Source: Collinsella sp. (lineage in GTDB: Bacteria; Actinomycetota; Coriobacteriia; Coriobacteriales; Coriobacteriaceae). Taken from it: a DNA stretch of 64,000 bases. A program made the translations under genes and the position numbers. The notes under the pieces are model-generated. The model was not told the DNA's origin and did not search any database. It worked only from the letters and a program-made list of their open reading frames with translations. The stretch lies in assembly GCA_019419505.1 (NCBI GenBank), contig DXZS01000006.1, positions 8,041 to 72,040 on the forward strand. Direction: 5' to 3'. This document shows positions 25,459-34,662 of this stretch, in pieces. How positions within the stretch are numbered: position 1 is the first letter of the stretch; each line of letters begins with the position of its first letter.

Positions 25459-26142
25459 TTGGATAGCGAACAGTTCAAACAAGAAGCTGAGAAAATAGAA
25501 CAAAGCCTGAGTGCCTTGAGAGTCGCCGAGCGCAATGCAGTGATTCCCTTCATGAACGGCGACTTTACCCAATGGGATCTATATCTGGCATCCTCCTCTG
25601 AGTATGCGATGAGACTGATAGACGGATTCATCTCCATGCTCGAGTCGAGGAATCTTGTTTGCGTCGCCCAGCTTCTCCGCGCACAGGTTGGAGTCTGCCT
25701 GCGGACATTCGCATTATTCGCCGCCGAAGACCAGGATGACTTTCTCAAGCAGGTGTTTCAAGGTGTGCCTGTGAACAAGCTGAAAGATTTCTCGGGTGAG
25801 AAGATGTCCGATGGAAGACTTCAAGACTTACTCGAGAAGTTCGATCCAAAGGTAAAAGATGTATACAAGGTGACGTCTGGATTCGTCCACTTCTCCATTG
25901 ATATTCTGCCGAGCATGGGTGTGCCTGGGGAGGGCTATGAGGTCGAGTTTAATTTTGGAGCCGAGCCCAACGAGAGAAACAATGCGCCTCTCGTGGAATG
26001 CGGCAAGGCGTTCTGCCACTATGTCGACCTGCATCTCCAGATGCTCCATAAGGTGATTGCTTCGGATGAATGGTATGCCGATCGATTCCGTATCGATTCC
26101 GATGGTCCTGCAGACGAGGCCTCGAAAAGCGAGAAGGTGTAG
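25459..26142 (+). CDS. Hypothetical helical protein of unknown function
   Basis: A 227-residue soluble, mainly helical protein with no signal or membrane segment. Noted stretches: YAMRLIDGFISMLESRNLVC, LRAQVGVCLRTFALFAAED and KVTSGFVHFSIDILPSMGV. The start is a TTG at 25459 with a G-rich site just upstream; no ATG lies nearby. I do not recognise the family. Lower G+C and codon use than its neighbours, with the gene debris on both sides, suggest recent acquisition. A HEPN/AbiV-like or other accessory role is a guess from the SGFVHFS helix and size only. Confidence 0.6.
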   Translation: MDSEQFKQEAEKIEQSLSALRVAERNAVIPFMNGDFTQWDLYLASSSEYAMRLIDGFISMLESRNLVCVAQLLRAQVGVCLRTFALFAAEDQDDFLKQVFQGVPVNKLKDFSGEKMSDGRLQDLLEKFDPKVKDVYKVTSGFVHFSIDILPSMGVPGEGYEVEFNFGAEPNERNNAPLVECGKAFCHYVDLHLQMLHKVIASDEWYADRFRIDSDGPADEASKSEKV

Positions 26143-26389
26143 GTCGAACGCATTGACGCTGCCTTGACAGCATCCCGATATGATAACGAATGGGAGGTTC
26201 CCTGCGAAATGTGCGCCTCTGTATATTCTCGCTAGGACGCCCTCGACCGATAAGGCATCGTTGAGTTCAATTTGAGTTCAGCTCGGGTGCCTGAAAATCG
26301 CCCAACTCTGATAAAAGGGGAGACGACGGTACACCACGTAGACGAGAGGCTATGGAAGTGCACGATTTGATTATATTGGCGCGCTAAAC

Positions 26390-26625
26390 CGCCCCGCTGC
26401 CCAACTTGAACTCCGCTCACGCGTGTATGGGGCTGCGAGAGGTAACGGCCTGCGGCCTCCTTTGTGTGCTCGATGATATCTTCGAGCATGCCGGGCATGG
26501 CGGAGACATTCGCTGCAATCCAGCCGTGTTCAAGCGCCGTTTCGGATAGGAGCGAGAGGGGGCTGTCTTGCCCGTTTCCCTTGCACCCGTAAAGATGGTT
26601 GACAGTTTGGGGTCTCCCGGGTCTT
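26390..26625 (-). pseudogene. Decayed fragment of the 7.6-kb ATPase gene
   Basis: It matches 8391-8610, residues about 37-109 of the ATPase at 7624-8718. On the minus strand it reads LSTIFTGARETGKTA (Walker A with one change), then shifts frame near 26560, then MPGMLEDIIEHTKEAAGRYLSQPH. The rest of the gene is missing. Together with the topoisomerase-like fragment next to it, it repeats the gene neighbourhood seen at 8-10 kb. Confidence 0.85.
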
Positions 26626-26669
26626 TAGCTTTTACCGTGCTAGATGCCTCATGGAAACTGTTGGACTTT

Positions 26670-26722
26670 AATCAGACAGACCCGGCATGTCGTTTTCCTC
26701 CATGAGGACATCGGCTAAAACC
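26670..26722 (-). pseudogene. Fragment of the ParC-like gene 3' end
   Basis: Minus-strand ADVLMEENDMPGLSD and a stop match the ParC-like C terminus GALMKENDMPSLFD at 10302-10345; at DNA level CGGCATGTCGTTTTCC is shared exactly. Only the last 15-17 codons remain. Confidence 0.8.
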
Positions 26723-26734
26723 GCAACACCTATG

Positions 26735-27169
26735 CTTGTTTAAGCAAACTTCCTGATAGTCGTGGAGCTGCTGTAGCCCGACATGCAGGACATCGCTCGG
26801 CTTAAACACCGGATGCCGCATCCGCGAAACGAGTTGCGGTGCACCCTGTTCCAAAAGGCTGCCAAGTACCATGGCGTGAGCGTTGGGGTAGCCATCATTC
26901 AGCGTGGATACATCCGGATGCGCATAGATCCAGACGATTCCAACGTTCTCGTATTTCCCGTGCAGGTAATCGAAGAGGGCAGGCGACACCATACAGTTGC
27001 CGCCGACGGTCACGACTCTGTCGGGGTTTTCTGCCGCAAGCTTCCTCTGCGCATCCTGAATCCCCGCCAGGACTTCGTCCTCGGCATAGATGCGAACTGT
27101 CTCCCATTTCTCATGTCCAAGTTTTGGGACGCGTTTCACAATGTCGAGTGGGACTCCTGGACAGTCGGA
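26735..27169 (-). pseudogene. Truncated arginase-family gene
   Basis: The frame (DCPGVPLDIVKRVPKLGHEK onward) contains the arginase/agmatinase-like segments RVVTVGGNCMVSPALFDYLHGKY and NVGIVWIYAHPDVST, then PNAHAMVLGSLLEQG and VLHVGLQQLHDYQE. The N-terminal third and the C-terminal catalytic half are gone. In the metal-binding signature, WIDAHPD reads WIYAHPD, so a manganese ligand Asp has become Tyr. The frame then runs into the ParC fragment. It abuts the sensor kinase stop codon on the right. Confidence 0.8.
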
Positions 27170-28309
27170 TCACGTGGTGGCCCCCTTTGAGAGGGTCACG
27201 AGCATCACGGTTCCGTTCTCGGAATTTGCTTCGACCTCTACCGTGCCACCGTGAAGCGCTGCAATCTCCCAAACAAGCGCTAGCCCGAGTCCTGCGCCGC
27301 CATATGCCCTGCTGCGGGATTTATCCAGGCGAAAGAACGGTTGGAAGATGCTCTCACGGTACTGCTTGGGTATTCCCGGGCCCTGGTCCTCGACTCGCAG
27401 GAACACGTGGCTGTTGTTGTCGCAGATGGAGACGTTGACAGTCGAGCCGGGGCGGCTGTAACGGATGGCGTTTTCGACCAGATTAAACACCAGCCGATAG
27501 AGGAGCGTGTCGCTCCCGATTACTAAAGCGTCTCCAGCACAATTGAGGGCTATGCCCTTATTTTCGGCAAGTGGCGCAAGGTCGGTGAGGACCTCTTCGG
27601 ACAAGGGACCGAGTTCAACATCGTCCTCGCAAGGAACGCTGCGGAGCTCGCTCATCTCGAGCAATACCTTGGTCATTCGAGACATGCGCTCAGTTTGTTC
27701 TTGTAGCAGGCCGAGCAGCTCGGCTGTTTCGGGTTGCAAACCGGAGTGCTCAGAGATGAATAGTTCAATCTGTGCTTGCATAAGGGAGAGCGGGGTGCGC
27801 AGCTCGTGTGCGGCGTTGCCGGTAAACTGACGCTGTGCAGAGAACCCTTCGCAAAGACGGGCGATCATGTCGTTGAAAGAGGCGCTGCATCGTTGTAGCT
27901 CGGTGGGCACATCTTCGCTGAGCTTAATTTCGCTTAGGTTGTCAGGCTGCACGCGCTCAACCTGGGCCGCAAAAGCCCGCAGCGGTTTGAGTGCACGGCC
28001 GCTCACAAAGTATGCCAGCGCGCCGCCAAGGAGTGTGACTCCAGCCGTGATGTACCAGGTTGTCGTGCCAAAAGACTCTTGTGCGTCGTTTACGACGACC
28101 GTGACCTCGTCATCGAGGGCTGCTTGTGTTGGGTCAAACGCCTGGGGCGAATCCGCGCCGGTAGCGGTAAAGGCCGAGATGTCACTGCCGATGGCATCCA
28201 TGTAGCGCATGCCCGTATAGCCGACCAGGCAGTTCGTCAACACGCACGCTGCGCACGTGAGCAGCGCCGTCATAATCGTTATGCGCCATTGCAGCGAAAG
28301 CCTTTTCAT
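27170..28309 (-). CDS. Sensor histidine kinase
   Basis: A 379-residue membrane kinase. TM1 is about 10-32 and TM2 about 88-106 (ITAGVTLLGGALAYFVSG), with a short extracellular loop between, then HAMP (RALKPLRAFAAQVERV). HisKA has His168 in NAAHELRTPL; the ATPase core has NLVENAIRYS, EDQGPGIP and GGAGLGLALVWEI. It overlaps the response regulator gene by 4 bases (ATGA). The pair is divergent from the CXXC/4Fe-4S/TlpA operon and may control it in response to an envelope redox or other signal (inference). Confidence 0.93.
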   Translation of the reverse strand: MKRLSLQWRITIMTALLTCAACVLTNCLVGYTGMRYMDAIGSDISAFTATGADSPQAFDPTQAALDDEVTVVVNDAQESFGTTTWYITAGVTLLGGALAYFVSGRALKPLRAFAAQVERVQPDNLSEIKLSEDVPTELQRCSASFNDMIARLCEGFSAQRQFTGNAAHELRTPLSLMQAQIELFISEHSGLQPETAELLGLLQEQTERMSRMTKVLLEMSELRSVPCEDDVELGPLSEEVLTDLAPLAENKGIALNCAGDALVIGSDTLLYRLVFNLVENAIRYSRPGSTVNVSICDNNSHVFLRVEDQGPGIPKQYRESIFQPFFRLDKSRSRAYGGAGLGLALVWEIAALHGGTVEVEANSENGTVMLVTLSKGATT

Positions 28310-28980
28310 TCGCTATCCTCCATAACGTAGCCCTCTCCAATCCGATTGCGAATCGGGTCGTATCCCAAAGCGCTGCGTAGCTTTTTGCGGAGTGACGAGA
28401 TGTGAACGCGGGTTGCGTTGCTAAAGCTGTTCACGCTGCTATCCCAAACGTGCTCGATAAGCTCCTCTTGACTTACCGGACGCCCCTGATTAAGCATCAG
28501 GTATTCCAAGATTCCCGTTTCCTTGCGCGTAAAAGATAAAGCCTCGCTGTCCACGGAAGCGATGCGCGCCTTGGTGTCAAAACGGAGCTTTCCGCAGGTT
28601 AAAACTATGTCGCTTTGTGTAAAGCGCCTGAGGGTGAGGCTGCGGATCCTTGCCGCAAGTTCGTCCAGATGAAACGGCTTGGTGAGGTAATCGTTGGCGC
28701 CGGCATCGAGTCCGGCGACTTTATCGGATACTTCGCCACGTGCGGACAGAATCAGTACCTTGGTCTCGCAGTCGGTTTTCCTAAGTTCCCTGAGCACGGT
28801 CATGCCGTCGATGCGGGGGAGATTGAGGTCGAGTACCACGAGGTCAAAGACTTCGACGCCCAGCAGGTCGAGTGCCTCCCGTCCATCGTGGCAGCAGTCG
28901 ACGCTGTACGCCAGGTTTCGCAAGCTGCGTGCGATTGCATCGCACAGTGCTCGCTCGTCTTCGACGATCAAAATACGCAT
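28306..28980 (-). CDS. OmpR/PhoB-family response regulator
   Basis: A 224-residue regulator. The receiver domain begins MRILIVEDE and has phosphoacceptor Asp51 in VVLDLNLP and the conserved Lys in LTKPF. The C-terminal winged helix includes LSFTRKETGILEYLMLNQGR and NATRVHISSLRKKL. I chose the ATG at 28980, which has AAGGAG seven bases upstream. It partners the kinase downstream. Its 90-base upstream region is shared with the divergent thiol-redox operon. Confidence 0.95.
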   Translation of the reverse strand: MRILIVEDERALCDAIARSLRNLAYSVDCCHDGREALDLLGVEVFDLVVLDLNLPRIDGMTVLRELRKTDCETKVLILSARGEVSDKVAGLDAGANDYLTKPFHLDELAARIRSLTLRRFTQSDIVLTCGKLRFDTKARIASVDSEALSFTRKETGILEYLMLNQGRPVSQEELIEHVWDSSVNSFSNATRVHISSLRKKLRSALGYDPIRNRIGEGYVMEDSE

Positions 28981-29070
28981 AACAGTCTCCTTGCACATTC
29001 CAAATCGCGCTTAACACGGATTTTATAGTCGATATGGTCCAATGGTCGCGTAACGAAAGGAGTGGTTGGG

Positions 29071-29217
29071 TTGTTCAAAGCAGTAAAACCCGTGGTACAG
29101 GTCGCTTTGTTGATCGTCGGAATTGCCATGGTGTGCTTTGGCGTTATGCGTGGCGAGGCGGATGCCGTGCTGGCCAAAGCGATTAGGCTGTGCTTGGAGT
29201 GTATCGGAATTGGATAA
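29071..29217 (+). CDS. CD1871A-family small CXXC membrane protein
   Basis: A 48-residue protein: one membrane helix (VVQVALLIVGIAMVCFGVM) and the C-terminal motif CLECIGIG with a CXXC pair. It starts at TTG 29071 with AAAGGAG 8 bases upstream. Its end overlaps the start of the 4Fe-4S membrane protein gene (TTGGATAA), so both are co-translated. The CD1871A family is known from this same context, beside 4Fe-4S binding and TlpA-like proteins. The CXXC may take part in thiol-disulfide or metal transfer with the neighbours; the exact role is unknown. Confidence 0.8.
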   Translation: MFKAVKPVVQVALLIVGIAMVCFGVMRGEADAVLAKAIRLCLECIGIG

Positions 29218-30112
29218 AAGAAAAAACACCGTGTCGCATGTTTTGGCCCGATCTCGCGGATTCATTCAGGCGGCGGCAACGCTCATCACCAACATTCACC
29301 TGCCAAACTTTGCTAAAGGCGGCATCTATCAGGGCGCGGGAAAAACAGTCTGCGTACCCGGGCTTAACTGCTATTCGTGCCCCGCGGCATCGGGTGCGTG
29401 CCCCATCGGGTCGTTCCAGTCGGTGGTAGGTTCATCTAAGTTTAACTTCTCCTACTACGTTACCGGTACGCTCATTTTGCTCGGCGTGCTGCTGGGACGC
29501 TTTGTATGCGGCTTTCTGTGCCCGTTTGGCTGGCTGCAGGAGCTGCTTCATAAGATTCCCGGCAAAAAGCTTTCGACAAAAAAGCTCAAGGCGCTTACGT
29601 ATATCAAATACTTCGTGCTGCTGTTTGCTGTGGTATTGCTGCCTGTGCTGGTGGTCAACGACCTGGGGATGGGAGATCCGTTCTTTTGTAAGTACATCTG
29701 TCCGCAGGGTGTGCTCGAGGGCGCCATTCCTCTGGCCATTGCCAATGCCGGCATTCGATCTGCGCTGGGACATCTCTTTACTTGGAAACTTGCCGTTCTC
29801 ATTGCCGTGGTAGTGCTGAGCGTTTTGTTCTATCGCCCCTTCTGCAAATGGATTTGCCCGCTCGGCGCATTCTATGCGCTCATGAATAAGGTATCCCTGC
29901 TAGGGATTCGGGTCGATGCATGCAAATGCGTCTCGTGCGGCAAGTGTTCAAGGGTTTGTCAGATGGACGTTGATGTGGTCCGCGCGCCCAATCATGCCGA
30001 ATGTATCCGGTGCGGAAAGTGCATCGGGGCCTGTCCTGTCGATGCCATCAGCTATCGCTATGGCCTGGATGTGTCGGCGGAAAAGCTTCCCTTGACCGCC
30101 GATAAAAAGTAA
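29210..30112 (+). CDS. Membrane 4Fe-4S protein (NapH/NosR-type)
   Basis: A 300-residue polytopic membrane protein. After the first helix comes NCYSCPAASGACPIGSF; the motif CGFLCPFGWLQELL and later CKYICPQG and CKWICPLGAFYAL are the CxxxCP signatures of NapH/NosR/RdxA membrane electron carriers. The C terminus has two ferredoxin clusters (CKCVSCGKCSRVCQMDV, then CIRCGKCIGACPVDA). The TTG start at 29210 overlaps the small CXXC gene. It probably moves electrons from the membrane or cytoplasm to the exported TlpA-like protein next in the operon, for surface thiol reduction (inference). Confidence 0.88.
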   Translation: MDKRKNTVSHVLARSRGFIQAAATLITNIHLPNFAKGGIYQGAGKTVCVPGLNCYSCPAASGACPIGSFQSVVGSSKFNFSYYVTGTLILLGVLLGRFVCGFLCPFGWLQELLHKIPGKKLSTKKLKALTYIKYFVLLFAVVLLPVLVVNDLGMGDPFFCKYICPQGVLEGAIPLAIANAGIRSALGHLFTWKLAVLIAVVVLSVLFYRPFCKWICPLGAFYALMNKVSLLGIRVDACKCVSCGKCSRVCQMDVDVVRAPNHAECIRCGKCIGACPVDAISYRYGLDVSAEKLPLTADKK

Positions 30113-30141
30113 ACAAGCTTCGACAAAACGGAGGAATGACT

Positions 30142-31113
30142 ATGAAGCTTTCTAAGATTGCGGCCCTGTTTATGGTGCCGGTATTGGCCTTGTGTCTTGT
30201 GGCATGTTCGGCGCCCGGTGGCAATGTGAGCGAATCTGCGAGCTCCGATCCTAAGATCGCAGAACTCACTGCGCAGAAGCCGACCAATGCCGACGAGGCC
30301 GCCGAGTTGTATGCAAAACTCATGCAGAAGGAGAACGAGATCTTTTCGAGTGATAACGCGCTGTGGGAAAAGGTATTCAATGCGGCAAATAAAGACTCGA
30401 CAATGATTGAGGACGGCAGCAATTACGGCGATTTCTTGCTCAAGACCATCGACGGCGCCAAGGATGAGTTTACGGCGGATGAGCTTAAGACGCTCAAGGC
30501 CGGTGCGCAGCAGATCAAGGAAATCGAGGACAAGCTCGAGAGCTTGGAGAAGGAGTTCCCCGGCTGTGGAAGCACGCCGAGCGCAGGCGAGAGCGTCGAC
30601 GCTTCGACCGCTGGCATGACGGCTGGTGCCAATGCTTCGAGCGAGGCGACGAAGTTCCCCAGCTTTACGGGCAAGGACCTGGACGGCAACGACGTGAGCA
30701 GCGACGAGCTGTTCTCTAAGAACAAGGTTACCGTCATGAATTTCTGGTTCACCACTTGCAAGCCGTGCGTGGGTGAGTTGGGCGATCTTGAGAAACTGAA
30801 TCAGGAGCTTGCCGAGAAGGGCGGCCAGGTCGTGGGCGTCAATTCCTTTACGCTCGATGGCAACAAGGGCGAGATTGCAGATGCCAAGGACGTGCTGAGC
30901 AAGAAGGGCGTGACATATAAGAACATCTGGTTCAAGTCGGATAGCGAGGCCGGTAAGTTTACGTCAAATTTGTTCTCGTTCCCGACAACGTATGTCATCG
31001 ATCAGAATGGCAACATCGTAGGGGATCCAATCGTGGGAGCCATCAGCTCCGCCGAGCAGCGCGCAGCACTCGACAAGCTTATCGACCAGGCGATTGCGAA
31101 TAGCGAGCAGTAA
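30142..31113 (+). CDS. TlpA-family redoxin lipoprotein
   Basis: A 323-residue lipoprotein. Signal LSKIAALFMVPVLALCLVAC has a lipobox with Cys21. A helical region spans about 35-135. The thioredoxin-like domain (about 160-320) carries the active site WFTTCKPC, a CxxC with KP between, and later FSFPTTYVID with the cis-Pro. The ATG at 30142 has GGAGG seven bases upstream; the ATG two codons before lacks spacing. It is the last gene of the redox operon, anchored outside the cell, and likely reduces or exchanges disulfides using electrons from the 4Fe-4S partner. Confidence 0.92.
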   Translation: MKLSKIAALFMVPVLALCLVACSAPGGNVSESASSDPKIAELTAQKPTNADEAAELYAKLMQKENEIFSSDNALWEKVFNAANKDSTMIEDGSNYGDFLLKTIDGAKDEFTADELKTLKAGAQQIKEIEDKLESLEKEFPGCGSTPSAGESVDASTAGMTAGANASSEATKFPSFTGKDLDGNDVSSDELFSKNKVTVMNFWFTTCKPCVGELGDLEKLNQELAEKGGQVVGVNSFTLDGNKGEIADAKDVLSKKGVTYKNIWFKSDSEAGKFTSNLFSFPTTYVIDQNGNIVGDPIVGAISSAEQRAALDKLIDQAIANSEQ

Positions 31114-31192
31114 AAACCGCGTAAAGCATAGCGAGGATCGTGTGTCGCTGTGCGAAGTAGTCTGCTGCCTTTCAAGATAAGCTCCACCATAT

Positions 31193-31220
31193 AGAGGTCC
31201 CGCTCGGGACCTCTTCTTTT
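31193..31220 (+). terminator. Intrinsic terminator of the redoxin operon
   Basis: AGAGGTCCCG (31193-31202) pairs with CGGGACCTCT (31205-31214), then TCTTTT. It closes the operon 80 bases after the redoxin stop. Confidence 0.85.
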
Positions 31221-31366
31221 GGGCGCCGTCCCGTTCGTTTTTTGGCGCGGTTTGTTACATTCCTCACTGGCGTCGGCAAAAAATGGGGATAGAGTAGGAC
31301 AAAAGCGTCGAATACGAACGGCGGAGGAGAGCGGGCAGGGTGCCTGCGCAGGAGAGGTTGCCGTCC

Positions 31367-34300
31367 ATGCTGGAGCTCAAAGGTATTTGCAAAAGGTACG
31401 TTACGCAGTCGTTTACGCAGGTGGCGCTCGACAACGTAAGCCTGTCTTTTCGCGATAACGAGTTCGTGGCCATTCTGGGTCCCTCGGGTTCGGGTAAAAC
31501 TACGATGCTCAACGTTATCGGTGGGCTCGATCATTTCGATTCTGGCGACCTGCTCATCGACGGTATTTCGACCAAGGATTTTCACGATCGCGATTGGGAT
31601 GCCTACCGCAACAACCGCATCGGCTTTGTGTTCCAAAGCTATAACCTCATTCCGCATCAGACCATCTTGGAAAACGTGGAGCTGGCGCTTACGCTCACAG
31701 GTGTGGGGCATGCCGAGCGCCGCCAGCGTGCGCGCGAGGCGCTCGAGGCGGTTGGCCTGGGCGAACACGTTAACAAGCGCCCGAGCCAGCTATCGGGCGG
31801 GCAGATGCAGCGCGTGGCCATTGCCCGCGCCCTGATCAATGACCCTGAGATCGTCCTTGCCGACGAGCCGACTGGCGCTTTGGATTCAACGACATCCGTG
31901 CAGGTTATGGATTTGCTCAAAGAAGTTGCGCGCGACCGTCTGGTCATCATGGTCACGCACAATCCCGACCTGGCATACCAATACGCCACGCGCATCGTCA
32001 ACCTGGCGGACGGCAAGATCACCGACGATTCCGATCCTTTCGATGTCGCTGACGCCACGCGCCGCGAGGCCAAGCCTACGCGCAAAACCTCGATGAGCTT
32101 TGTGACGGCGCTGGGGCTTTCTGCCCGAAACCTCATGACCAAGAAGGGCCGCACGGCCATGACGGCCTTTGCGGGCTCGATTGGCATTATCGGTATCGCG
32201 GCGATTCTGGCGCTGTCCAACGGCGTAAACGGCTACATCAAAAAGGTCGAGGAGGATACGCTCTCGAGCTACCCACTCACCATTTCCAAGCAGGATTACG
32301 ACCTGTCGTCCATGATGGGCGGACAGGGGGCTGCGGATGATGACTCGCCTGAAAACGTGGATTCGTCCGACGACAGTGCCGAAACCGATAAGATTCCCGT
32401 GGTCACGGCCGTAAAGGATATGTTTGCGAGCGTTAAGTCCAACGACATGACGAGCTTTAAGGCATGGCTTGACGACGGCGGCGACGGTATCGACAAAGAG
32501 GTCAACGCCATTCAGTACGGCTACGGTGTATCGCCGGTTGTCTATCGTGCCGGCAAGGGCGATGAGAAGCCTGTCCGGCTGGTGCCCAACGCCATGACCG
32601 AGGCCATGAGCGGAGGCGCGAGCTCGGCGGCAACGGTGAGCATGGAATCCATGGGAACCTCGGTCTTTAACGAGATGATCGACGACCAGAGTCTGCTCGA
32701 CAGCCAGTACGATGTCGTCGCCGGTCATTGGCCCACGTCTGCCAACGAAGCCGTGATGGTGCTTTCGAGTCGTGGCACGGTGGGCGACTATACGCTCTAC
32801 AGCATCGGTGCGCTGGATATCGATGAGCTCAACGATCTGGTAAACAGTGCCATGACGGCCGACGGTAAGATCGAGACGTCCGAGACCGGCGCCGACTTTA
32901 CCTACGATGATGCGTTGTCCATGACGTTTAAGGTGCTGTCGCCGGCCGATGCCTATCGCAAAAACGAAGAGACCGGCATGTGGACCGACATGTCTGACGA
33001 CGCCGACTTTATGGCTGCTAAGGTTGCCGACGGTATTGACGTGCACATTGTGGGCGTGGTGCGACCTAACGAGACGGCCAATGCGAGTGCGTTGTCTCCG
33101 GGCATTGCCTATACGCATGCGCTGACTCGCCAGCTTATGGAGCGCGCCGCCGATTCGCAGATTGTGCAGGAGCAACTCGACCACCCCGAGACGGATGTCT
33201 TTACGGGCAAAACCTTCGACGAACTACAAGGCGAGGCCAAACAAGGAGTGGATCTGGGCAGCATGTTCAGTGTGGACGAGGCAGCACTTAAGAGCGCGTT
33301 CTCGTTCGATTCGTCTGCACTCTCGGGTGTTGCCGGCGGCGGCATTGATCTCTCGGACGTCGATCTGTCCGGTCTGGACATTGACCTTTCGGACGTTGGC
33401 AAGGACATCGACTTCAGCGACATCATGGCAAAAGCGCCAACCCCAGATTTCTCGGGTATCTTTGACGGTCTGGAACTCACGCCCGAGCAAATGCAGCACG
33501 TGGGAACACTAGCCAACCAGCTGTTTGAGGGCTTTTTGCAGTCTGATCAGTTTAAGGCGCTGTCGCCCGATGATCTTAAGGACGCGTCAAAGCTCTCTGC
33601 CGCATTCTCGACGTATCTTGAGAATGATGACACAGCCCAGCAAATCCTAGCCCAGCTCAAAGCGCTCGGCGGCGATGCCCTGGCCGAGCGCCTGCAGCAG
33701 GCGATGACCGACTATGTGCAAAAGCAGCTGGCTCCGTATCTGCAGCAGGCTATGGATCAGGTGATGAAGTCGATCAGCGAGCAGATAGCGTCGACGGTAT
33801 CATCCCGGCTCAAGGCGGGCGCGGCAGGGCTTATGGACCAGATGGCGACGCAGATGTCGTCGAGTTTTGCCAACCTAGCGAGCGCCATGCGCGTGGATGC
33901 GAGTGCCTTTGCTCATGCCATCCATTTCAACATGGACGCCGAGGACCTGAGTTCGCTCATGATGAGCTATGCCAAGGCGTCGAAGCTCACCTATGATAAC
34001 AATCTGGCCACACTGGGCTATGCGGACGAGGCCGATCCCATCTCGGTTAAGATTTTCCCGCGCGACTTTGAGGCCAAGGAGCGCGTACTCGATCACATCG
34101 ATGCGTACAACAAGCAGGTCAAAGCCGCTGGCCACGATGATCGGGCAATTTCGTACACAGACTACATGGGTATCATCATGGGTTCGGTGACCGACATCGT
34201 GAACACCATCAGCTTGGTGCTCATCGCATTCGTGAGTATCAGCCTGGTCGTGAGCTCCATCATGATCGGCATCATCACGTACATCAGCGTGCTGGAGCGC

Positions 34301-34609
34301 AAAAAGGAGATTGGCATTCTGCGCGCGATCGGCGCGTCGAAGCGCAACGTGGCCAACGTATTCAATGCCGAGACCTTTATCGAGGGCCTCATCGCCGGCG
34401 TCTTTGCCATTGTCGTCGTGGTGCTCGTGAGTTTCCCGGTCAATGCCTGGGCGCTTGCGGCCAAACAGGTCCCCAACCTGATGAGTCTGCCCGTGCAGGA
34501 TGCGCTGGTGCTCATTGCAATTTCGGTGCTGCTGACGGTTGTTGCCGGCCTGCTGCCGGCCCGTAGCGCATCCAAGAAGGACCCCGTCGAAGCCCTGCGC
34601 TCCGAATAA
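31367..34609 (+). CDS. MacB-type ABC transporter, fused ATPase and FtsX-like permease
   Basis: A 1080-residue fusion. Residues 1-235 are the ATPase: GPSGSGKTT, signature LSGGQMQR, Walker B IVLADEPT, switch His in MVTHN. TM1 is about residue 265-285 ([20 protein letters not shown]). A very long extracellular region follows, with acidic, Ala/Gln-rich helical parts ([38 protein letters not shown]), probably coiled coil. Three C-terminal helices end the protein ([19 protein letters not shown] and two more). MacB/LolCDE-like mechanotransmission proteins export peptides or lipoproteins or signal to wall enzymes; the substrate is not evident. The ATG at 31367 has GGAGAGG upstream. Confidence 0.9.
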   Translation: MLELKGICKRYVTQSFTQVALDNVSLSFRDNEFVAILGPSGSGKTTMLNVIGGLDHFDSGDLLIDGISTKDFHDRDWDAYRNNRIGFVFQSYNLIPHQTILENVELALTLTGVGHAERRQRAREALEAVGLGEHVNKRPSQLSGGQMQRVAIARALINDPEIVLADEPTGALDSTTSVQVMDLLKEVARDRLVIMVTHNPDLAYQYATRIVNLADGKITDDSDPFDVADATRREAKPTRKTSMSFVTALGLSARNLMTKKGRTAMTAFAGSIGIIGIAAILALSNGVNGYIKKVEEDTLSSYPLTISKQDYDLSSMMGGQGAADDDSPENVDSSDDSAETDKIPVVTAVKDMFASVKSNDMTSFKAWLDDGGDGIDKEVNAIQYGYGVSPVVYRAGKGDEKPVRLVPNAMTEAMSGGASSAATVSMESMGTSVFNEMIDDQSLLDSQYDVVAGHWPTSANEAVMVLSSRGTVGDYTLYSIGALDIDELNDLVNSAMTADGKIETSETGADFTYDDALSMTFKVLSPADAYRKNEETGMWTDMSDDADFMAAKVADGIDVHIVGVVRPNETANASALSPGIAYTHALTRQLMERAADSQIVQEQLDHPETDVFTGKTFDELQGEAKQGVDLGSMFSVDEAALKSAFSFDSSALSGVAGGGIDLSDVDLSGLDIDLSDVGKDIDFSDIMAKAPTPDFSGIFDGLELTPEQMQHVGTLANQLFEGFLQSDQFKALSPDDLKDASKLSAAFSTYLENDDTAQQILAQLKALGGDALAERLQQAMTDYVQKQLAPYLQQAMDQVMKSISEQIASTVSSRLKAGAAGLMDQMATQMSSSFANLASAMRVDASAFAHAIHFNMDAEDLSSLMMSYAKASKLTYDNNLATLGYADEADPISVKIFPRDFEAKERVLDHIDAYNKQVKAAGHDDRAISYTDYMGIIMGSVTDIVNTISLVLIAFVSISLVVSSIMIGIITYISVLERKKEIGILRAIGASKRNVANVFNAETFIEGLIAGVFAIVVVVLVSFPVNAWALAAKQVPNLMSLPVQDALVLIAISVLLTVVAGLLPARSASKKDPVEALRSE

Positions 34610-34610
34610 T

Positions 34611-34637
34611 GTGACAAAGGGACAGTCCCTTTGTCAC
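34611..34637. repeat. Perfect 27-base intergenic palindrome (GGGAC family)
   Basis: GTGACAAAGGGAC and GTCCCTTTGTCAC flank a single A, right after the ABC transporter stop. It could form a terminator-like hairpin, but the same core recurs at several gene ends in the window, so it is a dispersed element. Confidence 0.85.
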
Positions 34638-34662
34638 GTTCGTTGATATGAGAGAAGAGTAG

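Noticed and set aside
34611..34637. Simple intrinsic terminator after the ABC transporter
   Set aside because: The hairpin could stop transcription, but there is no U-run and the core recurs in non-terminator positions, so I list it as a dispersed palindrome.
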